Assembly: GCF_021172045.1 (NCBI RefSeq)
Contig: NZ_CP087164.1
Span: forward strand, 2,108,001 to 2,172,000
DNA length: 64,000 bases
Source of the DNA: Capillimicrobium parvum
Lineage (GTDB): Bacteria > Actinomycetota > Thermoleophilia > Solirubrobacterales > Solirubrobacteraceae
Reading direction: 5' to 3'
Part shown: piece by piece, positions 57,247 to 64,000 of the stretch
Layout of the letters: each line of letters opens with the position of its first letter
Position numbering within the stretch: the stretch's first letter is position 1
Program-made: the position numbers and the translations under genes
The notes under the pieces: model-generated
Database searches by the model: none
What the model was told of the DNA's origin: nothing
What the model saw: the letters and a program-made list of their open reading frames with translations, nothing else

Positions 57247-58225
57247 CGGCGCCGAGGTCGCCTGGGTCGGCGGGGAGCGGGCGGAGGCGTCGCTCGTGCC
57301 GGAAGCGGGGATCCGGTTCCTGCCCGTCAGGGTGAGCGGGCTGTCGCGCTCGAATCCGCTGAAGGCGGCGCGGGCGGTGCTGCAGGCGTTCGGCGCGGTG
57401 GCGGCGGCGTGGCGGATCCTCGGCCGCGAGCGGCCCGACGCGGTGCTGGGCGGCGGCGGCTACGTCGCCGGGCCGGTCGGTCTCGCGGCGGTGCTGCGGC
57501 GCGTACCCCTCGTGCTGACCGAGGCCGACTCGCACCTCGGGCTGACGAACCGGCTGCTGGCGCGGTTCGCGCGGCGGGTGTGCCTGGCGTTCCCGATCGA
57601 CGGTCGCGACGAGCCGCGGTTCCGGGTGACCGGGCGGCCCGTGCCGGCGCCGTCGACGGACCGGGCGGCGGCGCGGCTGCGGTTCGGCATCCCCGACGAC
57701 GCGGTGTGCGTGCTCGTCTTCGGTGGCTCGCTCGGGGCCAGGACGATCAACGATGCCGCGGTCGCGGGGCTGGCCGACGCGGGTTGCTGGGTGCTGCATG
57801 CGTCGGGGCATCGCGACTTCGACGAGCTGCGGGCGCGGCTGGGCGCGCCGCCACGCTACGTCCTCGAGCCGTACATCCAGCCGTTCGGCGACGCGCTCGT
57901 GGCGAGCGACCTGGTCGTGGCGCGCTCGGGGGGCTCGATCTTCGAGATCGCCGCGCACGGGCGGCCGGCTCTGCTCGTGCCGTATCCGCACGCGGCGGCG
58001 GACCACCAGACCGCGAACGCGCGGTGGATGGTGGATTCGGGGGCGGCGGTGGTCGTGACCGACGCGGAGCTCAGCGGGGCGCGGCTGCGCAGCGAGGTGG
58101 ACCGGCTCCTGGCCGAGCCCGCCCGCCTGGCCGCGATGGCGTCGGCGTCGGCCGGGCTGGCCCGCGTGGACGCGGCGCGCGAGATCGCGCGCGAGGTGCT
58201 CAGCGCGGCCGGGCGGGGCGGGTGA
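57164..58225 (+). CDS. murG: MurG, lipid II-forming N-acetylglucosaminyltransferase
   Basis: The 353-residue GT28 enzyme adds GlcNAc to lipid I on the inner membrane face. The N-terminal half has VLIAAGGTAGHVVPALAVAG, the glycine-rich motif, and AVLGGGGYVAGPVGLAAVL. The C-terminal half has VLVFGGSLGARTIND, VVARSGGSIFEIAAHGRPAL and VPYPHAAADHQTANARWM, the UDP-GlcNAc site. ATG 57164 is inside the end of ftsW. The next gene of the cluster, murC, begins 363 bases later, because a small gene on the other strand stands between. Confidence 0.95.
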   Translation: MTKVLIAAGGTAGHVVPALAVAGALQADGAEVAWVGGERAEASLVPEAGIRFLPVRVSGLSRSNPLKAARAVLQAFGAVAAAWRILGRERPDAVLGGGGYVAGPVGLAAVLRRVPLVLTEADSHLGLTNRLLARFARRVCLAFPIDGRDEPRFRVTGRPVPAPSTDRAAARLRFGIPDDAVCVLVFGGSLGARTINDAAVAGLADAGCWVLHASGHRDFDELRARLGAPPRYVLEPYIQPFGDALVASDLVVARSGGSIFEIAAHGRPALLVPYPHAAADHQTANARWMVDSGAAVVVTDAELSGARLRSEVDRLLAEPARLAAMASASAGLARVDAAREIAREVLSAAGRGG

Positions 58226-58243
58226 GCTCGGGGGTGGTTCGTC

Positions 58244-58504
58244 TCATCGCCGGTCGGTGGTGGTGAGACTCGCCACGAGGTCGTCGCCGATCTCCGGAAG
58301 GCCGCGGTGGCGGCGGATGTCGTTGCGTGCCTCGATCATCTGCTCGATGTCGGTGTCCTCGACCTCGGCCTGGGCGGCGCAGGAGCGCTCGAGCGGGCCG
58401 GCTCGGTCGCCGAAGCGCTCGTGCCGGCGCGGCTGCGCGAGGCTCATCACCAGCGTCAGCAGGATCCCGAACGACCCGAGGCCGACCACCACGAGCGGCT
58501 CCAT
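58244..58504 (-). CDS. small single-pass membrane protein on the opposite strand within the dcw cluster
   Basis: The 86-residue protein starts MEPLVVVGLGSFGILLTLVM, which is one transmembrane helix with the N-terminus outside or very short. A soluble part with AEVEDTDIEQMIEARNDIRR and HRGLPEIGDD follows, acidic then basic, probably helical. I have seen similar endings (MLEARN..RR..GLPE) in small uncharacterised actinobacterial proteins but know no function. It faces opposite to all dcw genes, ends 18 bases after the murG stop and starts 84 bases before murC. Whether it has a division or wall role is open. A longer frame upstream of 58504 has no homology and was not used. Confidence 0.72.
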   Translation of the reverse strand: MEPLVVVGLGSFGILLTLVMSLAQPRRHERFGDRAGPLERSCAAQAEVEDTDIEQMIEARNDIRRHRGLPEIGDDLVASLTTTDRR

Positions 58505-58574
58505 GACGCGCAGCCTACGCCTCGCGCACGCCGGGCGTGACCGCCGCGTCCGGCGAGGAACGCCGGGCGCGCCG

Positions 58575-58580
58575 TACGAT
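58575..58580 (+). promoter_or_regulatory. candidate -10 box of a leaderless murC promoter
   Basis: TACGAT lies eight bases before the murC GTG, with no ribosome site between. Because murG is followed by a gene on the other strand, murC needs its own promoter, and this box is the best candidate. A -35 box is not obvious. Confidence 0.4.
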
Positions 58581-58588
58581 CTCGGGCC

Positions 58589-59911
58589 GTGACCGACCAG
58601 CCCTGGACCGGACGGCGGGTGCACGTCCTCGGCATCGGCGGGGCGGGCATGAGCGCGTACGCCCTCGCCGCCCAGGCGCTGGGTGCGACGGTGACCGGCT
58701 CCGACCGCGCGTCGTCGCCGTACCTCGAGCGGGTGCGGGCGGCGGGTATCGCCGCGGTCGTCGGCCACGACGGCGCGAACGTGCCGGCGGGCGATGGCGT
58801 CGAGGTGTTCGCGTCGACCGCCGTGCCCGCGGACAACCCCGAGGTGGTCGCGGCGCACGCGCGCGGGCTGGAGGTCCGGCCGCGCGAGGACCTCCTCGCC
58901 GAGCTGACCGCGCTACGGCGCACGATCGCGGTGGCCGGGGCCCACGGCAAGACGACGACCTCGGCGATGGTCGCGCACGTGCTGCTCGAGTGCGGGCTGG
59001 ACCCCGGATACCTCATCGGCGGGGTCGTGCGGTCGACCGGCAGCAACGGCGCGTGGGGCGGCGGCGAGTGGCTGGTCGTCGAGGCCGACGAGTCCGACCG
59101 GTCGATGCTGCGGCTGCACGTCGACGTGGCGGTCGTGACGAACGTCGAGCTCGACCACCATGCGACGTACGCTGATCTCGACGAGCTCGAGGACTGCTTC
59201 CGGGCGTTCCTGCGCGGCGCACCGCAGGCGATCGTCTGGAGGCGCCCCGAGCTTCTGGCCCTGCGCGAGAAGCTCCCGGTGATCGCGTACGACGTGGACG
59301 ACGCGGACGCGGCGCTGTCGGCGCAGGGGTCGCGGTTCGCGTGGCGCGGTGAGGAGGTCGTGCTGCGGGTGCCGGGCATCCACAATGCGCGCAACGCCGC
59401 GGCGGCGCTCGAGGCCAGCGCGCTGGTGGGGGTCGCCCCGGCCGACGCCGTACGGGCCATCGGCACGTTCGCGGGGGCGGGCCGGCGCTTCGAGCGGCTG
59501 GGGGAGACCGCATGGGGCGCGCTCGTCGTCGACGACTACGCGCACCACCCCACCGAGGTGGCGGCGACGATCGCCGCGGCGCGCACCCTCGGCGCGGGCC
59601 GGCGGGTGGTGGCGATCTTCCAGCCGCACCTGTACTCGCGCACGCAGGCGCTGGCGGGCGACTTCGGCACGGCGCTGCGGGGGGCCGACGAGGTGGTGCT
59701 GCTCGACGTCTACCCGGCCCGCGAGCGGGCCGAGGACTTCCCCGGGGTCAGCTCGCAGCTCGTCGTGTGGGCCACGGACGACCGCGCGCACTGGTGGCGC
59801 CGTCCCGAGAGCGCGCCGGGCCTGCTCGAGAAGCTGTCCGGGCGGGGCGACGTGCTGCTGTTCATGGGCGCCGGGGACATCGACCGGCTGGCACGGTCGT
59901 TCGTGGTCTGA
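58589..59911 (+). CDS. murC: MurC, UDP-MurNAc:L-alanine ligase
   Basis: The 440-residue cytoplasmic ligase adds the first L-alanine to UDP-MurNAc. VHVLGIGGAGMSAYALAAQA is the N-terminal UDP-sugar-binding motif. ATP is bound by AVAGAHGKTTTSAMVAHVLL at about 115-134. VEADESDRSML, VVTNVELDHHATYADL, VPGIHNARNAAAALEA and VVDDYAHHPTEVAATI follow in order. GTG 58589 was chosen as the first codon of the conserved start. murB and ddl, which often follow, are missing; ftsQ comes next after 43 bases. Confidence 0.95.
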   Translation: MTDQPWTGRRVHVLGIGGAGMSAYALAAQALGATVTGSDRASSPYLERVRAAGIAAVVGHDGANVPAGDGVEVFASTAVPADNPEVVAAHARGLEVRPREDLLAELTALRRTIAVAGAHGKTTTSAMVAHVLLECGLDPGYLIGGVVRSTGSNGAWGGGEWLVVEADESDRSMLRLHVDVAVVTNVELDHHATYADLDELEDCFRAFLRGAPQAIVWRRPELLALREKLPVIAYDVDDADAALSAQGSRFAWRGEEVVLRVPGIHNARNAAAALEASALVGVAPADAVRAIGTFAGAGRRFERLGETAWGALVVDDYAHHPTEVAATIAAARTLGAGRRVVAIFQPHLYSRTQALAGDFGTALRGADEVVLLDVYPARERAEDFPGVSSQLVVWATDDRAHWWRRPESAPGLLEKLSGRGDVLLFMGAGDIDRLARSFVV

Positions 59912-59954
59912 CGCGCAGGCAGGACGTCGCCCGTCGAGGGCGAACATCGGATCG

Positions 59955-60734
59955 ATGGTCGCCGCCGCCCGCCATCTCCGGCCTCCGCGCCTGCGCGCGC
60001 GCGCCTGGGTGCTCCTCGCCTTGCTGCTCGCCGCCGCCGCGTTCGGCGCGTGGCTGTGGGTCCGCGACTCGAGCCTCGTCCGCGTCGAGCAGGTGACGGT
60101 CAGCGGTGCGACGGGCGCCGAGGCGCCGGAGGTCCGCCAGGCGCTCGACCAGGCCGCGCGCGAGATGACGACGCTGCACGTCGACACGGGCCGGCTGCGC
60201 AAGGCGGTGGCGATGTACCCGCAGGTCAAGGACCTCCGCGCCGAGGCCGACCTCCTGCACCGCCTGAACATCGAGGTGATCGAGCGCCCGCCGGTCGCCG
60301 CCCTCAGCGTGGACGGCAAGCGCACGCCCGTCGCGGCCGACGGCATGCTCCTGCAGGGTCGCCTGTCGCCGGCGGGGCTGCCGGTCGTCAAGGTGCCGGC
60401 CCTGCCCGCCGGCGGCCGGGTCACCGGCGGCCAGACCTTCCGCGCGCTCGACGCGATCGCCGCCGCGCCCGCCGCCCTGCGCCGTCACATCGCGCGCGTG
60501 CAGATCGGCCGGACCGGGATCGAGGCGGTCGTCGAGCGCGGTCCCCGCATCCTCCTGGGCGACGGCTCACGGCCCCGCGCGAAGTGGATCGCCGCCGCCC
60601 GCGTGCTGGGCGACCGCGACGCGGCGGGCGCCACCTACATCGACGTCCGGCTGCCCGAGCGGCCGGTCGCCGGAGGGCTGCCGACGAGCGCGACGGCCGA
60701 TCCGGCGCAAGCCTCGACCTCGACTGGAGCCTGA
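59955..60734 (+). CDS. ftsQ: FtsQ/DivIB-type division protein
   Basis: The 259-residue bitopic protein has one helix (AWVLLALLLAAAAFGAWLWV, about 16-35). A POTRA-like domain follows (SLVRVEQVTVSGATGAEAPE, TTLHVDTGRLRKAVAMYPQV, IEVIERPPVAALSVDGKR). A beta domain comes after that, with LPVVKVPALPAGG and YIDVRLPERPVAGG. FtsQ links FtsL/FtsB-type proteins with the septal synthase. Sequence conservation is low, as usual, and the place between murC and ftsZ supports the call. ATG 59955 was chosen. Confidence 0.88.
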   Translation: MVAAARHLRPPRLRARAWVLLALLLAAAAFGAWLWVRDSSLVRVEQVTVSGATGAEAPEVRQALDQAAREMTTLHVDTGRLRKAVAMYPQVKDLRAEADLLHRLNIEVIERPPVAALSVDGKRTPVAADGMLLQGRLSPAGLPVVKVPALPAGGRVTGGQTFRALDAIAAAPAALRRHIARVQIGRTGIEAVVERGPRILLGDGSRPRAKWIAAARVLGDRDAAGATYIDVRLPERPVAGGLPTSATADPAQASTSTGA

Positions 60735-60783
60735 CTCCCGAATCGGCGGCACTCTCGCGCGGCCATCGAGACTTCGCGCTTTT

Positions 60784-60797
60784 GCAACGATCGTTGC
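60784..60797. promoter_or_regulatory. 14-bp perfect palindrome upstream of ftsZ
   Basis: GCAACGATCGTTGC is a perfect palindrome 17 bases before the candidate ftsZ -35 box. Its AT content stands out, and its place fits a transcription-factor operator. Confidence 0.45.
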
Positions 60798-60813
60798 GAC
60801 GCTAGTCTTCGCG

Positions 60814-60843
60814 TTGACTTTTCGGAAACGCCGTGCATACCGT
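60814..60843 (+). promoter_or_regulatory. candidate ftsZ promoter
   Basis: TTGACT (60814-60819) and TACCGT (60838-60843) are 18 bases apart in the 178-base gap before ftsZ. The region around them is far less GC-rich than its surroundings. A second -10-like TATCTA near 60888 may give a shorter leader. Confidence 0.5.
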
Positions 60844-60912
60844 GCTTTCAGCGTTTTCCCCGGAAAGCGCGAGAAAACTCTCAACGCTATCTAGAGACTC
60901 GGACACACCTTC

Positions 60913-61995
60913 ATGGAGAGCAGCGGCAGCTACCTGGCCGTCATCAAGGTCGTCGGCGTGGGCGGCGGCGGAACCAACGCCGTCAGCCGCATGGTCGACG
61001 CGGGCCTGCGCGGCGTCGAGTTCATCTCGGCGAACACCGACTCTCAGGCGCTCCAGATGACGGAGGCCGACATCAAGCTCAACATCGGTCACGACCTCAC
61101 GAAGGGGCTCGGGGCCGGGGCGAACCCGGATGTCGGCTACGGCGCGGCCGCGGAGTCGCGCGACGACATCAAGGAGGCGCTCAAGGGCGCCGACATGGTG
61201 TTCGTCACCGCGGGCGAGGGCGGCGGCACCGGCACCGGCGCCGCGCCCGTCATCGCGGACATCGCGAAGAACGAAATCGGCGCGCTCACCGTCGGCGTCG
61301 TGACGAAGCCGTTCGAGTTCGAGGGCACGCAGCGCACGCGCCAGGCCGAGGAGGGCATCCAGCGCCTGCGCGAGGTCGTGGACACGCTCATCGTGATCCC
61401 GAACGAGAAGCTGCTCGCCGTCATCGAGCGCCGCACCTCGATCCTCGACGCGTTCCGCGAGGCCGACAACGTCCTGCGCCAGGGCGTCCAGGGCATCACC
61501 GACCTCATCACGATCCCGGGCCTGATCAACCTCGACTTCGCGGACGTCCGCACGATCATGCACGACGCCGGGTCGGCCCTCATGGGCATCGGCACGGCCG
61601 GCGGCGAGAACCGCGCGGCCGAGGCGGCCAAGATGGCGATCTCCTCCCCGCTGCTCGAGGAGTCCGTCGAGGGCGCCACCGGCATCCTGCTGAACATCAC
61701 CGGCGGTCAGGACCTCGGGCTGTTCGAGGTCAACGAGGCGGCCGAGATCGTCAACACCGCGTCGGACGCGTCGGCGAACATCATCTTCGGGGCGGTCATC
61801 GACCCGGCGATGAGCGACGACGTGCGGGTCACCGTGATCGCGACGGGCTTCGACCACGGGCGCGCCCGCCCGTCGTCGGCGCGCGAGGAGACCCGCACCC
61901 GGCGGCGCGACCGCGACGTGCGCATGGACGAGCGCCAGCGGTCCTCGCTGGAGATCTCCGACGACGACATCGACATCCCGCCGTTCCTGCGCTGA
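60913..61995 (+). CDS. ftsZ: FtsZ, tubulin-like division GTPase
   Basis: The 360-residue GTPase forms the division ring. [20 protein letters not shown] is the N-terminal nucleotide-binding loop, and the tubulin signature GGGTGTG is at 103-109. [20 protein letters not shown] and [20 protein letters not shown], with the T7 catalytic loop in NLDFADVRT, follow. A basic variable linker (about 315-345) leads to the conserved C-terminal peptide [10 protein letters not shown], which recruits membrane anchors. The N-terminus is short, so ATG 60913 is firm. It is the last gene of the dcw cluster. Confidence 0.98.
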   Translation: MESSGSYLAVIKVVGVGGGGTNAVSRMVDAGLRGVEFISANTDSQALQMTEADIKLNIGHDLTKGLGAGANPDVGYGAAAESRDDIKEALKGADMVFVTAGEGGGTGTGAAPVIADIAKNEIGALTVGVVTKPFEFEGTQRTRQAEEGIQRLREVVDTLIVIPNEKLLAVIERRTSILDAFREADNVLRQGVQGITDLITIPGLINLDFADVRTIMHDAGSALMGIGTAGGENRAAEAAKMAISSPLLEESVEGATGILLNITGGQDLGLFEVNEAAEIVNTASDASANIIFGAVIDPAMSDDVRVTVIATGFDHGRARPSSAREETRTRRRDRDVRMDERQRSSLEISDDDIDIPPFLR

Positions 61996-62214
61996 CCTCG
62001 GGCACGTAGCCGCGCCGCGGGGCGAGCCGGTCTCCGTCGGGCCCGTCCCGTCTACGTGCGCGACGCGACGTTGCACGGCACTCCCATGCGAGCGCGCACG
62101 CGCCAACTGGACGTGGCCGAACCGTCTCCAATACCCTGCACGGACGACTTCAAACGTGAAAAACGTTGGTTGGAGTCGCTAACGACCCACCCCGAATGAT
62201 CCGATAACGCACTC

Positions 62215-62349
62215 ATGAAGACGATGACGCTCAAGGAGCTCGCCGAGCATCTTCAGGCGCTCAAGGCCTCCAGGGAGCAGGACCTGGACGAGTTTCTCAC
62301 CGACCTCCTGGTCCACTCCTATCCGACGAAGACGATCCAGAACGCATGA
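62215..62349 (+). CDS. 44-residue small protein of unknown function
   Basis: The ORF encodes MKTMTLKELAEHLQALKASR and continues with EQDLDEFLTDLLVHSYPTKT before IQNA. The sequence is an amphipathic helix rich in Leu, Glu and Lys, with the codon choice of a real gene (G or C in nearly all third positions). GATAAC lies six bases before the ATG, which would fit a leaderless transcript. I recognise no family. It is alone between ftsZ and gcvT, separated from ftsZ by 219 bases that hold an imperfect hairpin around 62145-62180 and no gene. Confidence 0.5.
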   Translation: MKTMTLKELAEHLQALKASREQDLDEFLTDLLVHSYPTKTIQNA

Positions 62350-62464
62350 CGCGGCGGGCCATGCCCCCGATGGTGCGTCGCCCATAGGTCCCGCAGGGGC
62401 CGCCAGTCGTCGGCACCGATAGCGCGGCCCGCCGGCCGTTGCGCTCGAGCCCGCCTACGCGTGA

Positions 62465-62483
62465 GCCCCGGGGACCCCGGGGC
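62465..62483. promoter_or_regulatory. 19-bp palindrome upstream of gcvT
   Basis: GCCCCGGGG and CCCCGGGGC flank one central A, perfectly symmetric, 52 bases before gcvT. It could end the small upstream transcript as a hairpin or serve as an operator for gcvT. Confidence 0.45.
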
Positions 62484-62535
62484 CGCTGACGGGCGCCGCG
62501 GCGGCCGCCAGGGCCGCTGCTAACGTCCGCCGCCG

Positions 62536-63633
62536 ATGGGAGCCGCCCCCGACACCGCCCTGCGGCGCACGCCGCTGTTCGACCGCCACCGCGACGCCGG
62601 CGCCCGGCTCGTCGCGTTCGCCGGCTGGGAGATGCCGGTCCAGTACGGCTCGGTCCGCGACGAGCACCTCGCCGTGCGCACGTCGGCGGGCGTGTTCGAC
62701 GTCTCGCACATGGGCGAGATCGAGACCTCCGGCCCGCAGGCCACCGCGCTGCTGCAGCGCCTCGTCACCAACGACGTGGAGCGCGTGCCGGTCGGCGGCG
62801 CGCAGTACGCGCTGCTGTGCCGCGAGGACGGCGGCGTCCTCGACGACCTCTTCTCCTACCGCCTCGAGCCCGACCGCTGGCTGACCGTCACCAACGCGGC
62901 CAACCACGAGAGCGACCTCGCCTGGTTCCAGCGCCACGCCGAGGGCTTCGACGCCACGGTGGCCGACCGCGCCGCCGACTTCGCGATGCTCGCCGTCCAG
63001 GGCCCGCTGGCCCGGGAGATCACGGGCGCGGTCGCGGGCAGCCCGCTGCCGGCGCGCATGTCCCTGGGCGAGCGCCGCATCGCCGGGGCCGACGCCCTCG
63101 TCTGCGGCACCGGCTACACCGGCGAGGACGGGGTCGAGCTGCTGCTCGATCCCGCCGACGCGCCGCGCGTCTGGGACGAGCTCGTGCGCCGGGGCGCCCG
63201 GCCCGCCGGCCTCGCCGCACGCGACACCCTGCGCCTCGAGGTCTGCTTCCACCTGTACGGCAACGAGCTGGGCGAGGATCGCGGGCCGATCGAGGCCGGG
63301 CTCGGCTGGGCGTGCCGCGAGGACACCGGCTTCATCGGCGCCGATGCCGTGCGTGCGGTCCGCGGGGCGGGCCCGGCCGAGCGCCTCGTCGCCTTCACCG
63401 TCGACGAGGGCATCGCGCGCCAGGGCAACCCCATCGCGGGCGGCGGCGTGGTGACGAGCGGCACGATGTCGCCGTCGCTCGGCGTCGGGATCGGCATGGG
63501 GTACGTGCCCGCCGACCGGGCGGCCGAGGGCGCGCGCCTCGAGATCGACGTTCGCGGCAAGATGCGTCCCGCCACGGTGCGCGCCAAGCCGCTGTACCGC
63601 CGACCGGACCGATCGGAGACGACCCATGGCTGA
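62536..63633 (+). CDS. gcvT: GcvT, aminomethyltransferase of the glycine cleavage system
   Basis: The 365-residue T protein moves the methylene carbon from the aminomethyl-lipoyl H protein to tetrahydrofolate and frees ammonia. RTPLFDRHRDAGARLVAFAG, GWEMPVQYGSVRDEHLAVRT, VFDVSHMGEIETSGPQATAL and LVTNDVERVPVGGAQYALL mark the folate-binding N-terminal part. GTGYTGEDGVELLLDPADAP and GLAARDTLRLEVCFHLYGNE follow, and TSGTMSPSLGVGIGMGYV ends the family region. TAACGT nine bases before ATG 62536 may be a leaderless -10 box. It overlaps gcvH by eight bases. No glycine riboswitch was recognised upstream. Confidence 0.95.
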   Translation: MGAAPDTALRRTPLFDRHRDAGARLVAFAGWEMPVQYGSVRDEHLAVRTSAGVFDVSHMGEIETSGPQATALLQRLVTNDVERVPVGGAQYALLCREDGGVLDDLFSYRLEPDRWLTVTNAANHESDLAWFQRHAEGFDATVADRAADFAMLAVQGPLAREITGAVAGSPLPARMSLGERRIAGADALVCGTGYTGEDGVELLLDPADAPRVWDELVRRGARPAGLAARDTLRLEVCFHLYGNELGEDRGPIEAGLGWACREDTGFIGADAVRAVRGAGPAERLVAFTVDEGIARQGNPIAGGGVVTSGTMSPSLGVGIGMGYVPADRAAEGARLEIDVRGKMRPATVRAKPLYRRPDRSETTHG

Positions 63634-64000
63634 AGCCTCCTACCCTGACGACCTGCTCTACCACCCCGAGCATGACTGGGTGAGCCTCGACGGCGACACC
63701 GCCACGTTCGGCATCACCTGGTACGCCCAAGACGCGCTCGGGGAGGTCGTCTTCTTCGACCCGCCCGAGATCGGCTCGTCCGTCAAGAAGGACGACCCGT
63801 ACGCCGAGGTCGAGTCGGTCAAGGCGGTCTCGGACGTCATCGCTCCGCTGTCGGGCGAGATCGTCGAGGTCAACACCGCGCTCGGCGACGCGCCCGACGC
63901 GATCAACGACGACCCGTACGGCGCGGGCTGGCTCGTCAAGGTCAAGCTGTCCGATCCGGGCGAGACCGAGCAGCTGCTCGACCAGAAGACCTACACCTCG
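63626..64000 (+). CDS. gcvH: GcvH, lipoyl carrier protein of the glycine cleavage system, cut by the window edge
   Basis: The first 125 residues are visible, and the family is about 125-130 long, so only a few residues are missing. LLYHPEHDWVSLDGDTATFG opens it, ITWYAQDALGEVVFFDPPEI follows, and Lys66 in AEVESVKAVSDVIAPLSGEI is the lipoyl attachment site. NDDPYGAGWLVKVKLSDPGE is the conserved end. The protein carries the aminomethyl group between the P and T proteins. ATG 63626 is inside the end of gcvT. gcvP would be expected beyond the window. Confidence 0.95.
   Translation, partial: MAEASYPDDLLYHPEHDWVSLDGDTATFGITWYAQDALGEVVFFDPPEIGSSVKKDDPYAEVESVKAVSDVIAPLSGEIVEVNTALGDAPDAINDDPYGAGWLVKVKLSDPGETEQLLDQKTYTS

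Noticed and set aside
62350-62535. Glycine riboswitch before gcvT
   Set aside because: No tandem aptamer-like structure or conserved core was recognised; the only clear element is a 19-bp palindrome. A covariance-model scan (Infernal with the glycine riboswitch model) would settle this.

Overview
The window is a piece of a high-GC chromosome from a Gram-positive-type actinobacterium. The evidence is a complete division and cell-wall (dcw) cluster beginning with mraZ, MurE with the DNPR motif of meso-diaminopimelate ligases, MmpL- and DrrAB-type exporters, many GTG starts, PucR and WYL regulators and a tadABC locus. Gene content and codon use resemble Thermoleophilia (Solirubrobacterales); that placement is inference and no rRNA or tRNA gene is present to test it. 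No insertion sequence, phage gene or CRISPR array was seen.

Layout. 1-9.9 kb: the tail of a GT61-like glycosyltransferase, a WYL regulator, a DrrA/DrrB exporter whose ATPase has lost its C-terminus and stop codon, gamma-glutamyltransferase, an MmpL transporter, a RutA-like flavin monooxygenase, a rare tandem GntR-FCD/GntR-FCD regulator and a small secreted protein. 10.2-28.5 kb: eleven genes on one strand, each overlapping the next by 4-7 nt, that look like one surface-glycan operon. It holds a glycosidase-GT2 fusion, a 2327-residue fusion (ABC exporter, GT-like, GT2, sulfotransferase, GT4 and two copies of an unnamed domain), two related methyltransferases, another GT2, three more members of one GT-like family, a polysaccharide-lyase-like protein, a DUF6270 protein and an APH-type kinase. 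This is the best candidate for an undescribed system.

28.5-43 kb: a metabolic island with two PucR-like regulators, aldehyde dehydrogenase, an acetoacetate-decarboxylase-family protein, a small alpha/beta-barrel protein, a frameshifted saccharopine-dehydrogenase-like gene, a FAD amine oxidoreductase, a molybdopterin oxidoreductase and a sugar-type ABC importer. Between the regulators lies a decayed fragment of the tadA/cpaF gene found intact 13 kb downstream. 43-46 kb: tadA, tadB and tadC without pilin genes. 46.1-47.7 kb: a DUF3352-like lipoprotein.

48-62 kb: mraZ-rsmH-ftsL-ftsI-murE-murF-mraY-ftsW-murG-(small gene on the other strand)-murC-ftsQ-ftsZ. murD, murB and ddl are absent from the cluster. 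The mraZ leader has phased repeats and two competing hairpins. 62-64 kb: a 44-residue ORF, then gcvT and gcvH of the glycine cleavage system; gcvH runs off the right edge.
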